Below are positions 37,500-46,567 of a stretch of DNA of 64,000 bases, piece after piece. Both the position numbers and the translations under genes were made by a program. Source of the DNA: a bacterium (GTDB taxonomy: Bacteria; Bdellovibrionota_G; JALEGL01); contig JALEGL010000009.1 in assembly GCA_022763185.1 (NCBI GenBank), positions 54,432 through 118,431 of the forward strand, in the 5' to 3' direction. Position 1 is the first letter of the stretch; each line of letters starts with the position of its first letter. A model generated the notes under the pieces. It was not told the origin of the DNA. It worked only from the letters and a program-made list of their open reading frames with translations, and did no database searches.

Positions 37500-39344
37500 T
37501 TAAAACGCGACTTTACCGCCGGTGTGTTTGCTGACCAGCTCTTCAAACTCTTTGGCTTCAAGCACTTCTTTTTCCAGTAAGGTCTGAGCAACTTCTTCAA
37601 GCAGTTTGATTTGTTTTTTCAACAAAGATTTCACTGCATCCATTCTATCTTTTAAGAAACCTTTGATCTCTTGATCTACATTCTTCATGGTTTCTTCACT
37701 GAAGTCATCATACACCGTAGCCGAACCTAAAGATTCTCCCATACCATATTTGGTGATCATGCCTCTCACAATGGCACTGGCGCGCTTAAGGTCATCTGAT
37801 GCCCCGGTAGAAATCTCTTTAAAAATGGTGTCTTCTGCGGCCTGGCCACCCAAAAGCACATCTACTTCTGCAATCAGCTCTGACTTGCTGGACAAGTACC
37901 TGTCTTCCACAGGAATGTTACGGGTATAGCCTAAAGCGCTTAAACCTCTGGGAATGATTGAGATTTTATGCACTTTATGCGCACTTTTATTCAACGCAGC
38001 AACAATGGCGTGGCCAGCCTCATGGTAAGCCACCACTTTTTTCTCATGCGGTCGAATGGTCATTTTTTTCTTTTCAAGGCCAACATAGGTTCTCTCAATG
38101 GCCTCTTCAAAATCTTCTGCCATAACCGTTTTACGTTTAAAACGGGCTGCCAATAAAGCCGCTTGGTTGATGACGTTGGCCAAGTCAGCTCCCACCATGC
38201 CGGTGGTGCCTTTGGCAACAACTTCTAAATCCACGGCATCATCCATTTTGATGTTTTTGGAATGCAGCTCTAAAATAGCTTGTCTTTCTTTAACATCCGG
38301 TTGACCCACACCAATCTGGCGGTCAAAACGACCGGCTCGCAACAAAGCCTTATCCAAAATTTCTGCCCGGTTGGTGGCCGCCAAAACAATAACACCGGCT
38401 TTAGAATCAAAACCATCCATCTCTACCAAAAGTTGGTTTAAGGTTTGCTCACGTTCATCGTGACCACCTAAGTTAGAGGCGGATCTTGACTTACCCACAG
38501 CATCCAATTCATCAATAAAAATAATGCAAGGTGCTTGTTTTTTGGCTTGCTCAAACAAATCACGCACACGTGAAGCGCCAACGCCCACAAACATCTCAAC
38601 AAAATCTGAACCTGAGGCATAAAAAAATGGAACTTTGGCTTCACCGGCAACGGCTTTGGCCAATAAGGTTTTACCGGTTCCTGGAGGGCCCACCAACAAT
38701 ACCCCTTTGGGCAACTTGCCGCCCAAATGCGTAAACTGCTTGGGGTTTTTAAGAAAGTCTACAATTTCTACCAATTCATCTTTGGCTTCATCTTGCCCGG
38801 CCACATCTTTAAAGCGGGTTTTAATATTTTCTTGCGCCTGCATTTTATTTTTACTTTTACCAAAGCGCATAATTTCTGAACCCGGTCCTCCGCCCATACG
38901 CTTCATAAACAAGGTCCATAAGAAAAACATCAAGCCCAAAGGTAAGATCCAGGTCAGTAAAAAGTCTCTAAACGCACGATTTTGAATTTTATGCTCATAA
39001 GGCACTTGCTTTTCATCCAAAAGCTCAACCAGACTTTTATCTTCTGGAACTTTGACTGCCGATAAAGACGGCTCTATTTTCATCCAAGATGGCGCAGTAA
39101 ACTTGCTTTCATGCTCAACACCGTCTTTGAGCTCTCCAATGACATAAGGATCAGAAAAGTAAACCCGCTTAAAAACATCTTGCTTAATTTTTGCCTTAAA
39201 CTCACTGTAGGGAATTTTGTCCGGGCGACTGGGCGACATGAACAAGTTAATGACCAATAACAAGCCAAGGCCAATCAGTAAAAACTGCATGGGTGAACGT
39301 TTTGGGTTGGGTGATTTTTTATTTTTTTGTTTTTTTCTTTGCAT
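37500..39344 (-). CDS. ftsH: ATP-dependent zinc metalloprotease FtsH
   Basis: Membrane-bound AAA+ protease that degrades misfolded membrane proteins and, in enterobacteria, the heat-shock sigma factor. At 614 residues it has two N-terminal helices (about 17-36 and 109-127) around a periplasmic loop. Walker A GPPGTGKT (about 217-224), Walker [13 protein letters not shown], the second region of homology [21 protein letters not shown], and the zinc site HEAGH (about 441) are intact. Divergent from degP across 92 bases, with rpoH next, forming a proteostasis cluster. Confidence 0.97.
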   Translation of the reverse strand: MQRKKQKNKKSPNPKRSPMQFLLIGLGLLLVINLFMSPSRPDKIPYSEFKAKIKQDVFKRVYFSDPYVIGELKDGVEHESKFTAPSWMKIEPSLSAVKVPEDKSLVELLDEKQVPYEHKIQNRAFRDFLLTWILPLGLMFFLWTLFMKRMGGGPGSEIMRFGKSKNKMQAQENIKTRFKDVAGQDEAKDELVEIVDFLKNPKQFTHLGGKLPKGVLLVGPPGTGKTLLAKAVAGEAKVPFFYASGSDFVEMFVGVGASRVRDLFEQAKKQAPCIIFIDELDAVGKSRSASNLGGHDEREQTLNQLLVEMDGFDSKAGVIVLAATNRAEILDKALLRAGRFDRQIGVGQPDVKERQAILELHSKNIKMDDAVDLEVVAKGTTGMVGADLANVINQAALLAARFKRKTVMAEDFEEAIERTYVGLEKKKMTIRPHEKKVVAYHEAGHAIVAALNKSAHKVHKISIIPRGLSALGYTRNIPVEDRYLSSKSELIAEVDVLLGGQAAEDTIFKEISTGASDDLKRASAIVRGMITKYGMGESLGSATVYDDFSEETMKNVDQEIKGFLKDRMDAVKSLLKKQIKLLEEVAQTLLEKEVLEAKEFEELVSKHTGGKVAF

Positions 39345-39436
39345 AAAAATATCCTGGGGGCTTAATATAAGCTGAAATATACATTTGTCTATGCTTTGTT
39401 GACATTTAATGGGGATTTATTTTTAAGGAAAAAACA

Positions 39437-41026
39437 ATGAAACACATACATGCACTAAAACCTTTATTTTTCACACTTTTTTTAATGTTGGGCTTGAGCG
39501 CTTGTGGAGAAAACGGACAAAGTTTTTTTGATAAGTGGAAACCTCAACACAACAAAAAAACATCTTCAGCAAAAACCTCAACTTCATCTAAAGACAAAGT
39601 TTGGGTTGAGGATGAAGAAAACACCCCTTTAACTGTTCCCTGGAAAGGTGGCGCTATTGCCGCTGACACTTTTATCAAAGTGGCCAAAAACTCTGATGCC
39701 GGCGTGGTCAATATAGGCACCACACAAGTGATCAAACAAAATCGTCCGCGCTTTTTTGGCAACCCCAATGGCCAGAACAACGACGCTTTTGAAGACTTTT
39801 TTGGTTCGGATATTTTTAAACATTTTTTTGGTGATCAAGGAGGGGAATCTCAGCAAGAAATCCAACGCCCCAGTCTTGGCTCCGGTTTTATCATTAACAA
39901 AAACGGCTTGATTGTCACCAACAACCATGTGGTAGAAAAAGCCAGTGAAATCACGGTCACCATTGGTCAAGACCGCGAATACAAAGCCAAGTTGGTGGGT
40001 GCCGACCCCAAAACCGATGTGGCTTTGATTAAAATAGAACCCAAAGAAGAATTGCAACCCTTGGTTTTGGGAGATTCTGATCAATTGCAAGTCGGTGAAA
40101 TTGTGGTGGCCATTGGTAACCCTTTTGGGTTATCGCACACGGTGACTCAAGGTATTGTCAGCGCTAAAGAACGCACCATTGGTTTTGGCCCTTATGACAA
40201 CTTCATTCAAACCGATGCCTCTATTAACCCCGGCAACTCTGGGGGGCCCTTGTTTAACCTTGAAGGCAAGGTCGTGGGAATTAACACCGCCATTGTGGCA
40301 TCAGGACAAGGTATTGGCTTTGCCATTCCCATTAACTTGGCCAAAAATATTATTACCCAGCTTCAAGAAACAGGTAGCGTAACCCGCGGTTGGTTGGGCG
40401 TTTACATTCAAAAAGTTGATGATGAACATGCCAAGTTTTTAGGCTTACCCAACAACAGAGGCGCTTTGGTGTCTTCTGTTCAAAAAGACAGTCCAGCTGC
40501 CAAAGCTGGCGTAAAAGCTGGAGATGTTATTTTAAAAGTGGATGGTCAAGACATTGTTAACTTCAATGACTTGCCTAAGAAAATTGCCAATTTAAAAGTG
40601 GGCAAAAAAGTGACCTTAACCCTATGGCGCAACAAAAAAGAGCTGGATGTACCCCTAACCATTGGCAAACTTCCTGATGATGGTGAATTGGCGCAAAAAA
40701 ATCCAAACCCTGAAAAAGAAGAAAAACCTTCCAACAAACCTGACCGCTTGGGTTTAATCACCCAAACCTTAACAGCTCCCATGCGTGGACAGCTAAAGTT
40801 GGATGAAGGCACGCAGGGCGTGATTGTTACCAGCATAGATCGTAGCAGCAAAGCCTTTGATAAAGGCTTGCGAGAAGGTGATGTTATTTTAAAAATCAAT
40901 GAACAAGCCATAAAATCCAACAGTGACTACCGAGCTGTGCTTGATAAACTTAAAAAAGGCCAATCGGTTTTATTGTACACTGAGCGCCCCAAATTTGGCC
41001 GTCAGTTTATTGCTTTTACTTTATAA
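39437..41026 (+). CDS. degP: DegP/HtrA-type periplasmic serine protease, predicted lipoprotein
   Basis: Envelope quality-control protease/chaperone of 529 residues. The catalytic triad is complete: His164 (TNNHVV), Asp194 (TDVALIK), Ser268 (NPGNSGGPL). Two PDZ domains follow, at about 300-395 and 435-525. The signal peptide ends in the lipobox LSAC (Cys23), so unlike E. coli DegP it should be anchored to a membrane. A Phe/Asn-rich activation loop (RFFGNPNGQNNDAFEDFF) precedes the His. An AAGGA ribosome site lies seven bases upstream. It is divergent from ftsH and followed by rpoH after a hairpin. Confidence 0.95.
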   Translation: MKHIHALKPLFFTLFLMLGLSACGENGQSFFDKWKPQHNKKTSSAKTSTSSKDKVWVEDEENTPLTVPWKGGAIAADTFIKVAKNSDAGVVNIGTTQVIKQNRPRFFGNPNGQNNDAFEDFFGSDIFKHFFGDQGGESQQEIQRPSLGSGFIINKNGLIVTNNHVVEKASEITVTIGQDREYKAKLVGADPKTDVALIKIEPKEELQPLVLGDSDQLQVGEIVVAIGNPFGLSHTVTQGIVSAKERTIGFGPYDNFIQTDASINPGNSGGPLFNLEGKVVGINTAIVASGQGIGFAIPINLAKNIITQLQETGSVTRGWLGVYIQKVDDEHAKFLGLPNNRGALVSSVQKDSPAAKAGVKAGDVILKVDGQDIVNFNDLPKKIANLKVGKKVTLTLWRNKKELDVPLTIGKLPDDGELAQKNPNPEKEEKPSNKPDRLGLITQTLTAPMRGQLKLDEGTQGVIVTSIDRSSKAFDKGLREGDVILKINEQAIKSNSDYRAVLDKLKKGQSVLLYTERPKFGRQFIAFTL

Positions 41027-41047
41027 GCCCACGAAAATTTCTTAGGG

Positions 41048-41071
41048 GTAGCGCATGCTTAAGTGCGCTAC
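41048..41071 (+). other. Hairpin between degP and rpoH
   Basis: GTAGCGCA (41048-41055) pairs perfectly with TGCGCTAC (41064-41071) over an eight-base loop. No U-tract follows. It could be a partial terminator, a processing site or an attenuator in a degP-rpoH message. Confidence 0.45.
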
Positions 41072-41115
41072 TCTCAAGGCTAACATTTTTGACCTAAGCC
41101 TTATAATTTCTGCGC

Positions 41116-41143
41116 TTGACAAAAACCGCATACAGGCTATGTT
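41116..41143 (+). promoter_or_regulatory. Candidate rpoH promoter (heat-shock-like)
   Basis: CTTGACA (TTGACA at 41116-41121) and CTATGTT (TATGTT at 41138-41143) are separated by 16 bases. The pair fits sigma-70, and it also fits the CTTGAC...CTATGT form described for RpoH promoters in alphaproteobacteria, so autoregulation is possible. Transcription would start about four bases before the ATG at 41154. Confidence 0.5.
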
Positions 41144-41153
41144 ACGTCCCATC

Positions 41154-42056
41154 ATGACCGACGCACCGGTAGTTAAGAAAAAATCCAGTACTTTACCCAG
41201 CTTACAATCTGGCATGGATCATTACATGCAAGAAATTGGGCAGTTGCCTGTTCTTTCCCGTGAAGAAGAGTACGATTTGGCCATGCGTTGGTACAAACAC
41301 AAAGACAGAGATGCCGCTGAAAAATTGGTGATTTCAAACCTGCGTTTTGTGGTTAAAATAGCACGTGAATATGCCAAATATGGCGTCAACATGTCCGAGT
41401 TGATTCAAGAAGGCAACTTGGGGCTGATGCATGCCGTGCAAAAATATGATCCGGAAAAAGGTTTTAGACTCATCTCCTATGCCGTATGGTGGATTAGAGC
41501 TTATATTCAAGCCTTTGTTTTGCGTTCATGGAGTATTGTCAGAACAGGTACCACCCGCGCCCAGCGCAAACTGTTCAGCTCATTACAAAAAGCCCGCAAG
41601 GAAGTTTCGGCCATGAATCCGAGTGCCGCCCCCACCAACAAACAGTTGGCTGCTGCTTTGGACATGGAAGAAGAAGATTTTGTGGCCACCATGGCCCGCA
41701 TTCAAAGTAAAGACATGAGTCTAGACCAACCCCTTGGCAACGACGGTGATGAAAAACGCACCTTTGGCGACACCTTGGAAGACGAGTCCTCAGATATTGA
41801 AAGCCAGCTGGTCTCTTATGACTTATCTGAAATTGTGAAAGATAAGCTAGACAGTATCTATGATGAACTTAAGCCAAGAGAGCGTTTGCTTTTAGAAAAA
41901 CGTTTATTGAGCGATGACCCCATGACTCTAGAAGCCATTGGTCAAGATTTTGGTGTTACTCGTGAACGGGTTAGACAAATTGAGTCCAGGCTTATGGATA
42001 AATTAAAAAAACACCTTTTACCCGCTGTTGGCAATGCTTACCTCAAACAAGATTGA
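41154..42056 (+). CDS. rpoH: RNA polymerase sigma-32 factor
   Basis: Heat-shock sigma factor of about 300 residues. Region 1.2/2.1 (HYMQEIGQLPVLSREEEYDLA), region 2.2-2.4 (NLRFVVKIAREYAKYGVNMSELIQEGNLGLMHAVQKYDPEKGFR, YAVWWIRAYIQAF), the RpoH-box region (QRKLFSSLQKARKE) and region 4.2 helix-turn-helix (TLEAIGQDFGVTRERVRQIES) are all present. The open frame reaches 41055, but a TTGACA/TATGTT pair overlaps an upstream ATG, so the ATG at 41154 (MTDAPVV) is preferred; it would give a nearly leaderless message. Neighbours ftsH and degP point to joint stress control. Confidence 0.93.
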   Translation: MTDAPVVKKKSSTLPSLQSGMDHYMQEIGQLPVLSREEEYDLAMRWYKHKDRDAAEKLVISNLRFVVKIAREYAKYGVNMSELIQEGNLGLMHAVQKYDPEKGFRLISYAVWWIRAYIQAFVLRSWSIVRTGTTRAQRKLFSSLQKARKEVSAMNPSAAPTNKQLAAALDMEEEDFVATMARIQSKDMSLDQPLGNDGDEKRTFGDTLEDESSDIESQLVSYDLSEIVKDKLDSIYDELKPRERLLLEKRLLSDDPMTLEAIGQDFGVTRERVRQIESRLMDKLKKHLLPAVGNAYLKQD

Positions 42057-43035
42057 ACTTCCTACTTCTCAGACCTCAAACAGCTTTAAAAACATACATC
42101 GCAAGTCTTTAAAAAGTCTTGTTTTTTTATTTTTGATGTATTGTTTGTTCATTGGATTAAATTGCACCGGCGCATCAGAAGAACCTTTATTAGAACAAAA
42201 TTGCCTAGACCAACAAGCTCAAATATGGATTGCTCACGGTCAAAGCAATATTCAGGGTGAACAATCCCCATCCGGCAATACACAAGGAAAAAACTTAGCC
42301 GAATCAATCGCGATGGAATTTAAAACATCTCAAGGCCTTGTTGCCTATGATGAAAGCAACGGCACCGGCATTGGTGAATGGAACATCGCAGGCTACCCCA
42401 GTTATGTATTGGCTGAATCAAAATATCACAGTTGGTACTACATGTTTGCTAAAACTTACCATGCTTTGACCAACAAACAAGTGATTGCCGTTCCTTTATA
42501 TCGAGGCGCAACATCATTAACTGCCCAAGCCGCCAATAGCAATGAACCCGATAAATACTGGATCAACAATCCCACTTGGCCTGGCCTTGAAGCTGGCTAT
42601 GCAAAAATCAGTCAAGCACGAGCAGCTCTGCCCAATGCCCCGGTTTACGTTTATATGTATGCCGGTGAATATGATGCTTTTGCTTTAAACAGCGGAAACT
42701 TGAGCAAAGCCAATTTTAAACAGCAATTGCGCAGTCATATTTTAGACTTAATTGCGCAAACCGGTGCCCAAAAAGTTTATGCCAGCATCATGCATGACCT
42801 TGCCAATGAAGATACTTTTATTTCAGGTGTTGATTTATTGGAAGAAGTACAACAAGAATTAGCACAAGAAATGCCCAAACAATTTACTTTGGTTTATCCA
42901 AACTCAAGAGCAGATCTGAAGCCTGAACAATTTCACCATCCAGGTGATTACATTCATTTAAATGCCGCTGGCTTGGATCGCTTAGGGGAACAAGTCGCCT
43001 TAGGTATAGCGCAAGATATGGGTTGCTATCCTTAA
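42034..43035 (+). CDS. SGNH-type esterase lipoprotein (sialate O-acetylesterase-like)
   Basis: A 333-residue protein of the carbohydrate esterase/SGNH fold. It carries the first block AHGQSNIQGEQ with nucleophile Ser71 (GQSN is the hallmark of the sialate O-acetylesterase group). The last block HPGDYIHLN provides Asp305 and His308. An N-terminal hydrophobic stretch ends in GLNC, a plausible lipobox. It may remove acetyl groups from surface sugars. The start ATG 42034 lies 23 bases inside rpoH, so translation may be coupled; a later start closer to the signal peptide cannot be excluded. Confidence 0.75.
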   Translation: MLTSNKIELPTSQTSNSFKNIHRKSLKSLVFLFLMYCLFIGLNCTGASEEPLLEQNCLDQQAQIWIAHGQSNIQGEQSPSGNTQGKNLAESIAMEFKTSQGLVAYDESNGTGIGEWNIAGYPSYVLAESKYHSWYYMFAKTYHALTNKQVIAVPLYRGATSLTAQAANSNEPDKYWINNPTWPGLEAGYAKISQARAALPNAPVYVYMYAGEYDAFALNSGNLSKANFKQQLRSHILDLIAQTGAQKVYASIMHDLANEDTFISGVDLLEEVQQELAQEMPKQFTLVYPNSRADLKPEQFHHPGDYIHLNAAGLDRLGEQVALGIAQDMGCYP

Positions 43036-43059
43036 CTAAACTTGCTCAAGTCCCCTTGT

Positions 43060-44409
43060 TCACAATATCACATTCTTGTTTTTTTGCCTTAGGACCAAAG
43101 CAAAGCGCAGCATATGCGCCAGTGACGTTAGAGCCAAAGCCAAAATCAAAACGCCCCAAACGCCTTCCCCGCCATAACCTAAAGTAAAGGCTGCGTGGTA
43201 ACTTAAAGGTGCCCCAATCAACCAAAAGGTAAGCATGATCACAAAAAAAGGAACCTTGGTATCATTCACCCCTTGTAAAATGCCTACGCCCATGACCTGA
43301 GTCCCATCAAAAATTTGAAAGATGGCTGCATAATGCAAGAGTAGCGCTGCGTCTTGAATAACCTTGGCATCACTGGTGAATAAAGCTGCAATGGGTTCAG
43401 GAAAAAACCAAAACACAAAGGCTCCAGGCAACATCACCAAAAATCCGGTCAGAAAACCCAACCAACCAAAATAACGCACGCCTTCTAGATTTTTTTTGCC
43501 TTCTTCACGACCAATCCAAACCGTCATGGCCATGGATATGCCCATGGGAATCATAAAGCTCACTGAAGCCGCATTGATGGCCACTTGATGACTGGCCAAA
43601 GTATTCACCCCCAACCACCCCATAAGCAGCATGGAATAAATAAAAAAGCCCACTTCACCCAAACGCACGCCTGCCAGGGGCAAACCAATACGCAAAATAT
43701 CTTTTGTTCTGGATAGACACAACCAGGCATCCTTACGAAACACATACAGCTCTTGGTATTTTTTGCCCTTGTTGATGTAACTCAACAAGGCCCATAACAT
43801 CAAAAAATGCAAAACTGTAGTGGTCATGGCTGCACCCGCTGCTCCCATGCTGGGGATAGGCCCATAGCCAAAGACAAACAGCATATCCAAGGGAATATTT
43901 AATAGCGCCCCACCCAAGGCAATCCACATGGATATTTTCAAATCTCCCAAACCTTCGGTAAGTTGGCGTAAGGTAATAAAAGCAAAAACAGCCGGTATAC
44001 TCAAAGCCAAGACTTTTAAATAGTCGCCAGCATAATGGAACAAACTGGGATCTTGTTTGGCCCAGGTTAAAATGGGTTCATAGGCATAAAACGCTAACCA
44101 AGTAATGAGTGTAAAAGGGATACACAGCAAAATACCCTGACAGACATACTGACCTATAATTTCTTTTTGCTCTGCCGCATAGGCCTGGGCAATCAAAGAG
44201 CGCAAAGCCAAAAGCACTCCCAATCCTAACAAAAAGAACACAATAAAAATACCATGGGCCACGGCCATGCTGGCCAAAGCTTGGGTAGAGTAATGTCCCA
44301 CCACCATATTATCAATAATCCCCATGGCCATTTGCAATAAACTGGCAAAAATCAAGGGCGCAGAAAATTTTAAAATTTTTAAAACATCTTTTAATAAATG
44401 AACCAACAT
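43060..44409 (-). CDS. MATE family efflux transporter
   Basis: Inner-membrane drug/cation antiporter of 449 residues with twelve helices in two six-helix halves. Family features include SAPLIFASLLQMAMGIIDNMVVGHYS at the start, LRQLTEGLGDLKISMWIALGGALLNIPLDMLFVFG at mid-length and the second-half VAINAASVSFMIPMGISMAMTVWIGRE. The start is set at 44409, where GAGGAG precedes the ATG by seven bases; the open frame extends 15 codons upstream. It resembles NorM, but the substrate is unknown. Confidence 0.92.
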   Translation of the reverse strand: MLVHLLKDVLKILKFSAPLIFASLLQMAMGIIDNMVVGHYSTQALASMAVAHGIFIVFFLLGLGVLLALRSLIAQAYAAEQKEIIGQYVCQGILLCIPFTLITWLAFYAYEPILTWAKQDPSLFHYAGDYLKVLALSIPAVFAFITLRQLTEGLGDLKISMWIALGGALLNIPLDMLFVFGYGPIPSMGAAGAAMTTTVLHFLMLWALLSYINKGKKYQELYVFRKDAWLCLSRTKDILRIGLPLAGVRLGEVGFFIYSMLLMGWLGVNTLASHQVAINAASVSFMIPMGISMAMTVWIGREEGKKNLEGVRYFGWLGFLTGFLVMLPGAFVFWFFPEPIAALFTSDAKVIQDAALLLHYAAIFQIFDGTQVMGVGILQGVNDTKVPFFVIMLTFWLIGAPLSYHAAFTLGYGGEGVWGVLILALALTSLAHMLRFALVLRQKNKNVIL

Positions 44410-44557
44410 CACTAAACTCCTCAAGCAAACGCCCAGCATACACACGATAAGCATGTAAATAAAGATGTTTTTATCATTGATCTTTATTGCATTCGATTGT
44501 AATAAAGGTTTTTTAAGATTGAATAAATTTTTTATATTTTATCAATTTTAAAACTGT

Positions 44558-44633
44558 AGGCGAGTGGCTCAATTGGTAGAGCATCGGTCTCCAAAGCCGA
44601 GGGTTGCAGGTTCGAGTCCTGTCTCGCCTGCCA
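44558..44633 (+). tRNA. tRNA-Trp (anticodon CCA)
   Basis: Full cloverleaf: acceptor AGGCGAG pairs with CTCGCCT, D-arm GCTCAATTGGTAGAGC, anticodon stem TCGGT/GCCGA with loop CTCCAAA (anticodon CCA, Trp), T-arm with GGTTCGAGTCC. The discriminator is G and the CCA end is encoded. Its 3' part is repeated 2.7 kb downstream, marking it as the integration site of the cassette. Confidence 0.96.
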
Positions 44634-44638
44634 TTTTT
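44589..44638 (+). repeat. Direct repeat, left attachment-site copy (in tRNA-Trp)
   Basis: Fifty bases from the anticodon loop of tRNA-Trp through its CCA end and five following T. The other copy at 47290-47339 matches 49 of 50 positions; the single difference is A (44600) versus T (47301). Confidence 0.9.
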
Positions 44639-44703
44639 ACACCTAAGGTTTCGTTGACTGTCCCAAGACATTATAAATCATTGTCTGCCAAACTGATTAA
44701 GCT

Positions 44704-45429
44704 TTATTTTATGAGTAGCCAAATTGACATACTGACCATGATTAAATTTTCAGATAGAGATATAAAGCCTAAGGGAACATTGCTTTTACCCCCAACACAT
44801 GCGCACTTTAATTCTCTTTGATCAATATAAACGGCCTTTATCACAGAAATTGAGCCAATAAGACCTATAGTCAATGCCATTGCGCTTGATAATAGCGGCC
44901 AAAGATTTGCCAACATCAGTACACCGGCTGCAGCTTCCATGAATGGGTAAACATAAGCATAGGGGAGATATCTCATTCCCAATAAATCATAGGTGATAAA
45001 CTGGTTTGTAAAAGCATAAAGGTCTCGCAATTTCAACATGGCTAAAAGACACATGCTCAAAGCTACAAAGTTCTCAAACAATTGAACTAAATTAACTTCA
45101 AGTAAAGAAAATTGTTGCATAGCCCACGCAATGAATAGTGCTATGATAAAAACAACTGTAACTGGGGTGTATGTGGTTTCTGGCTTTTCTTTGTACTGGT
45201 TAAAATATTTCAAAAGACTCTCGTAACCGCCTATACGCTTGTTATCGATGAATGCTTGCGGTGTTGTTTCCACACCGTGCTTTTCTTTAAATTCATCCGT
45301 TTCTTCTCGGCTTTTTAAATGTATATCTTTTACTTTATATCCTTGTTTTTTTAAAAGGTGTTTTGATCTTATTCCAAAAGGACAAATATGTTTATCTGTA
45401 ACCATTCTATATAAAGTTGCTGTTTTCAT
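44704..45429 (-). CDS. Glutaredoxin-MauE/DoxX-like membrane fusion protein
   Basis: A 241-residue fusion. Residues 1-85 are glutaredoxin-like with CPFG (a single active Cys16) and the TTPQAFID and GGYESL segments of the fold. Residues 90-240 hold four or five helices of the MauE/DoxX redox-associated type, with a KCACVGG Cys pair in a loop near 210-215. It is the last gene of the metal cassette. A likely role is to handle thiol or metal redox state at the membrane, alongside the MerT-like transporter. No ribosome site problem; it starts nine bases after the CsoR-like gene. Confidence 0.82.
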   Translation of the reverse strand: MKTATLYRMVTDKHICPFGIRSKHLLKKQGYKVKDIHLKSREETDEFKEKHGVETTPQAFIDNKRIGGYESLLKYFNQYKEKPETTYTPVTVVFIIALFIAWAMQQFSLLEVNLVQLFENFVALSMCLLAMLKLRDLYAFTNQFITYDLLGMRYLPYAYVYPFMEAAAGVLMLANLWPLLSSAMALTIGLIGSISVIKAVYIDQRELKCACVGGKSNVPLGFISLSENLIMVSMSIWLLIK

Positions 45430-45438
45430 AATATTTTT

Positions 45439-45717
45439 CTAGGTATTTTTTAAATACAGTTGCAAAAGTTCTTTTATTTTGCTTTCTTGTTCCTGATCAT
45501 CGTTAGAAATATATGCATTTTTAACACAGTGTTTTAAATGCCCTTCAAGTAAAGCAGCTTCAAGAGACTTAATTGCTGACTTAATAGCTTTGGTCTGCTG
45601 CAAGATATCAGGACAATACTTTCTTTCTTTTATCATACGTGCCACACCATCGAGTTGACCTTTAAGTCTATTGATACGGTGCAATGTTTTTTTATGGTCA
45701 GGATTTTGGTTGTTCAT
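45439..45717 (-). CDS. CsoR/RcnR family metal-sensing repressor
   Basis: A 92-residue all-helical DUF156 regulator: HRINRLKGQLDGVARMI at the N terminus (DNA/tetramer helix), Cys in KYCPDIL, and HLKHC with the second Cys. The C...H-x2-HC-like arrangement is that of Cu(I)-type CsoR or of related persulfide/nickel sensors. These proteins release DNA when they bind metal. It sits inside the five-gene cassette operon, so it probably controls its own promoter near 47200. The exact metal cannot be told from sequence. Confidence 0.9.
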   Translation of the reverse strand: MNNQNPDHKKTLHRINRLKGQLDGVARMIKERKYCPDILQQTKAIKSAIKSLEAALLEGHLKHCVKNAYISNDDQEQESKIKELLQLYLKNT

Positions 45718-45723
45718 TTTAAA

Positions 45724-46083
45724 TTAACCTTTCATCAAAGGTAAAATATATCCAAAAAATACGCCTATGCAGTAAATAAAAACTGAAATTTTAAAGACCC
45801 TATGGGAAAAAATTTTGCTATCTGAGCAGGCTTGTTTTTTATCCACTGGACATGATATGTTTTCACGGTAAATATTCATTGCCCAGCTTAATAACAGTAA
45901 AATACCACCTATAATAAACACTAGATTTTTATTTTCTGATACCCAGACAATTTGAGGCACGTTAGATACCAAACCAGCCAAAACTGCACCTGCTCCTATA
46001 GAAACCAATAAGAAAGGCAAAGCACAACATAAAAGCGTTGCTGTTGATGTAAATAATGAAAAAACTGAAAGTATTTTTTTCAT
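45724..46083 (-). CDS. MerT-like metal transport membrane protein
   Basis: A 119-residue protein with three helices. The first holds the vicinal pair TLLCCALPF typical of MerT. A cytoplasmic loop has a second pair spaced as in MerT (CPVDKKQAC), followed by the third helix. In mer operons this type carries Hg(II) inward to a reductase, but no MerA is encoded here, so the metal or its fate may differ. It lies nine bases after the HMA-domain gene, matching the usual MerP-MerT partnership. Confidence 0.82.
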   Translation of the reverse strand: MKKILSVFSLFTSTATLLCCALPFLLVSIGAGAVLAGLVSNVPQIVWVSENKNLVFIIGGILLLLSWAMNIYRENISCPVDKKQACSDSKIFSHRVFKISVFIYCIGVFFGYILPLMKG

Positions 46084-46092
46084 TTATTTCTC

Positions 46093-46548
46093 CTAGTGCT
46101 CATGATCATGCCTGTGTTCATGAGTTTGGTCATGCTTCATTTTCTCAATTTTTTTTACTGCTTCTTTCTTCTTTTTCTGATTTTTATGTTTTTGTTCTTT
46201 CTTTGCACTGCTTAGATCTGATCCTTTGGTTTTGCTGTCTCTCATTATCTCTTCTACTGAATAACCAGCATCAGCAATGGCTTTTTGAATAAATGCATCG
46301 TCTAACTGCTTGCCTTCCTTTAAGGTTAAGGTCACAATTTTACTGTCCATATCAACTTCAAATTTTGAAACAGCATCATTGCCTTTTTTCTTAAATTGTT
46401 TCTCAACTCCTTGCCCACACAAAGAGCAAACAAAGCCATTGACCTTAACTTTTATTTGTTCAGCTGAGTAGGCAGGCAAAAGCCCGAATAAAATCAGGGT
46501 GGCTGTATATAAACTCTGTTTAAATAAGTTTAAATTGATTTTTTTCAC
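46093..46548 (-). CDS. Periplasmic HMA-domain protein with His-rich tail
   Basis: A 151-residue exported protein: signal peptide to about residue 29, then a heavy-metal-associated domain (IKVKVNGFVCSLCGQGVEKQF, metal site C-S-L-C) of the MerP/CopZ fold. A Lys-rich linker and a tail of alternating His and acidic residues (THEHRHDHEH) follow. The CxxC site and the His tail give two different metal-binding surfaces. It is the periplasmic partner expected for the MerT-like protein encoded nine bases downstream. Confidence 0.88.
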   Translation of the reverse strand: MKKINLNLFKQSLYTATLILFGLLPAYSAEQIKVKVNGFVCSLCGQGVEKQFKKKGNDAVSKFEVDMDSKIVTLTLKEGKQLDDAFIQKAIADAGYSVEEIMRDSKTKGSDLSSAKKEQKHKNQKKKKEAVKKIEKMKHDQTHEHRHDHEH

Positions 46549-46567
46549 TTTTTTACTCCTCTGTTCA

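Noticed and set aside
41055-41153. Longer RpoH N terminus
   Set aside because: The region contains a hairpin and a promoter and lacks similarity to sigma factors.
44474-44517. Hairpin CTTTATT/AATAAAG followed by T6 upstream of tRNA-Trp
   Set aside because: AT-only weak stem with no plus-strand gene before it, so not called as a terminator.
44564-44821. Open frame overlapping tRNA-Trp on the plus strand
   Set aside because: It begins inside the tRNA and reads its sequence (AQLVEHRSPKPRVAGSSPVSP), a well-known false protein from tRNA genes.
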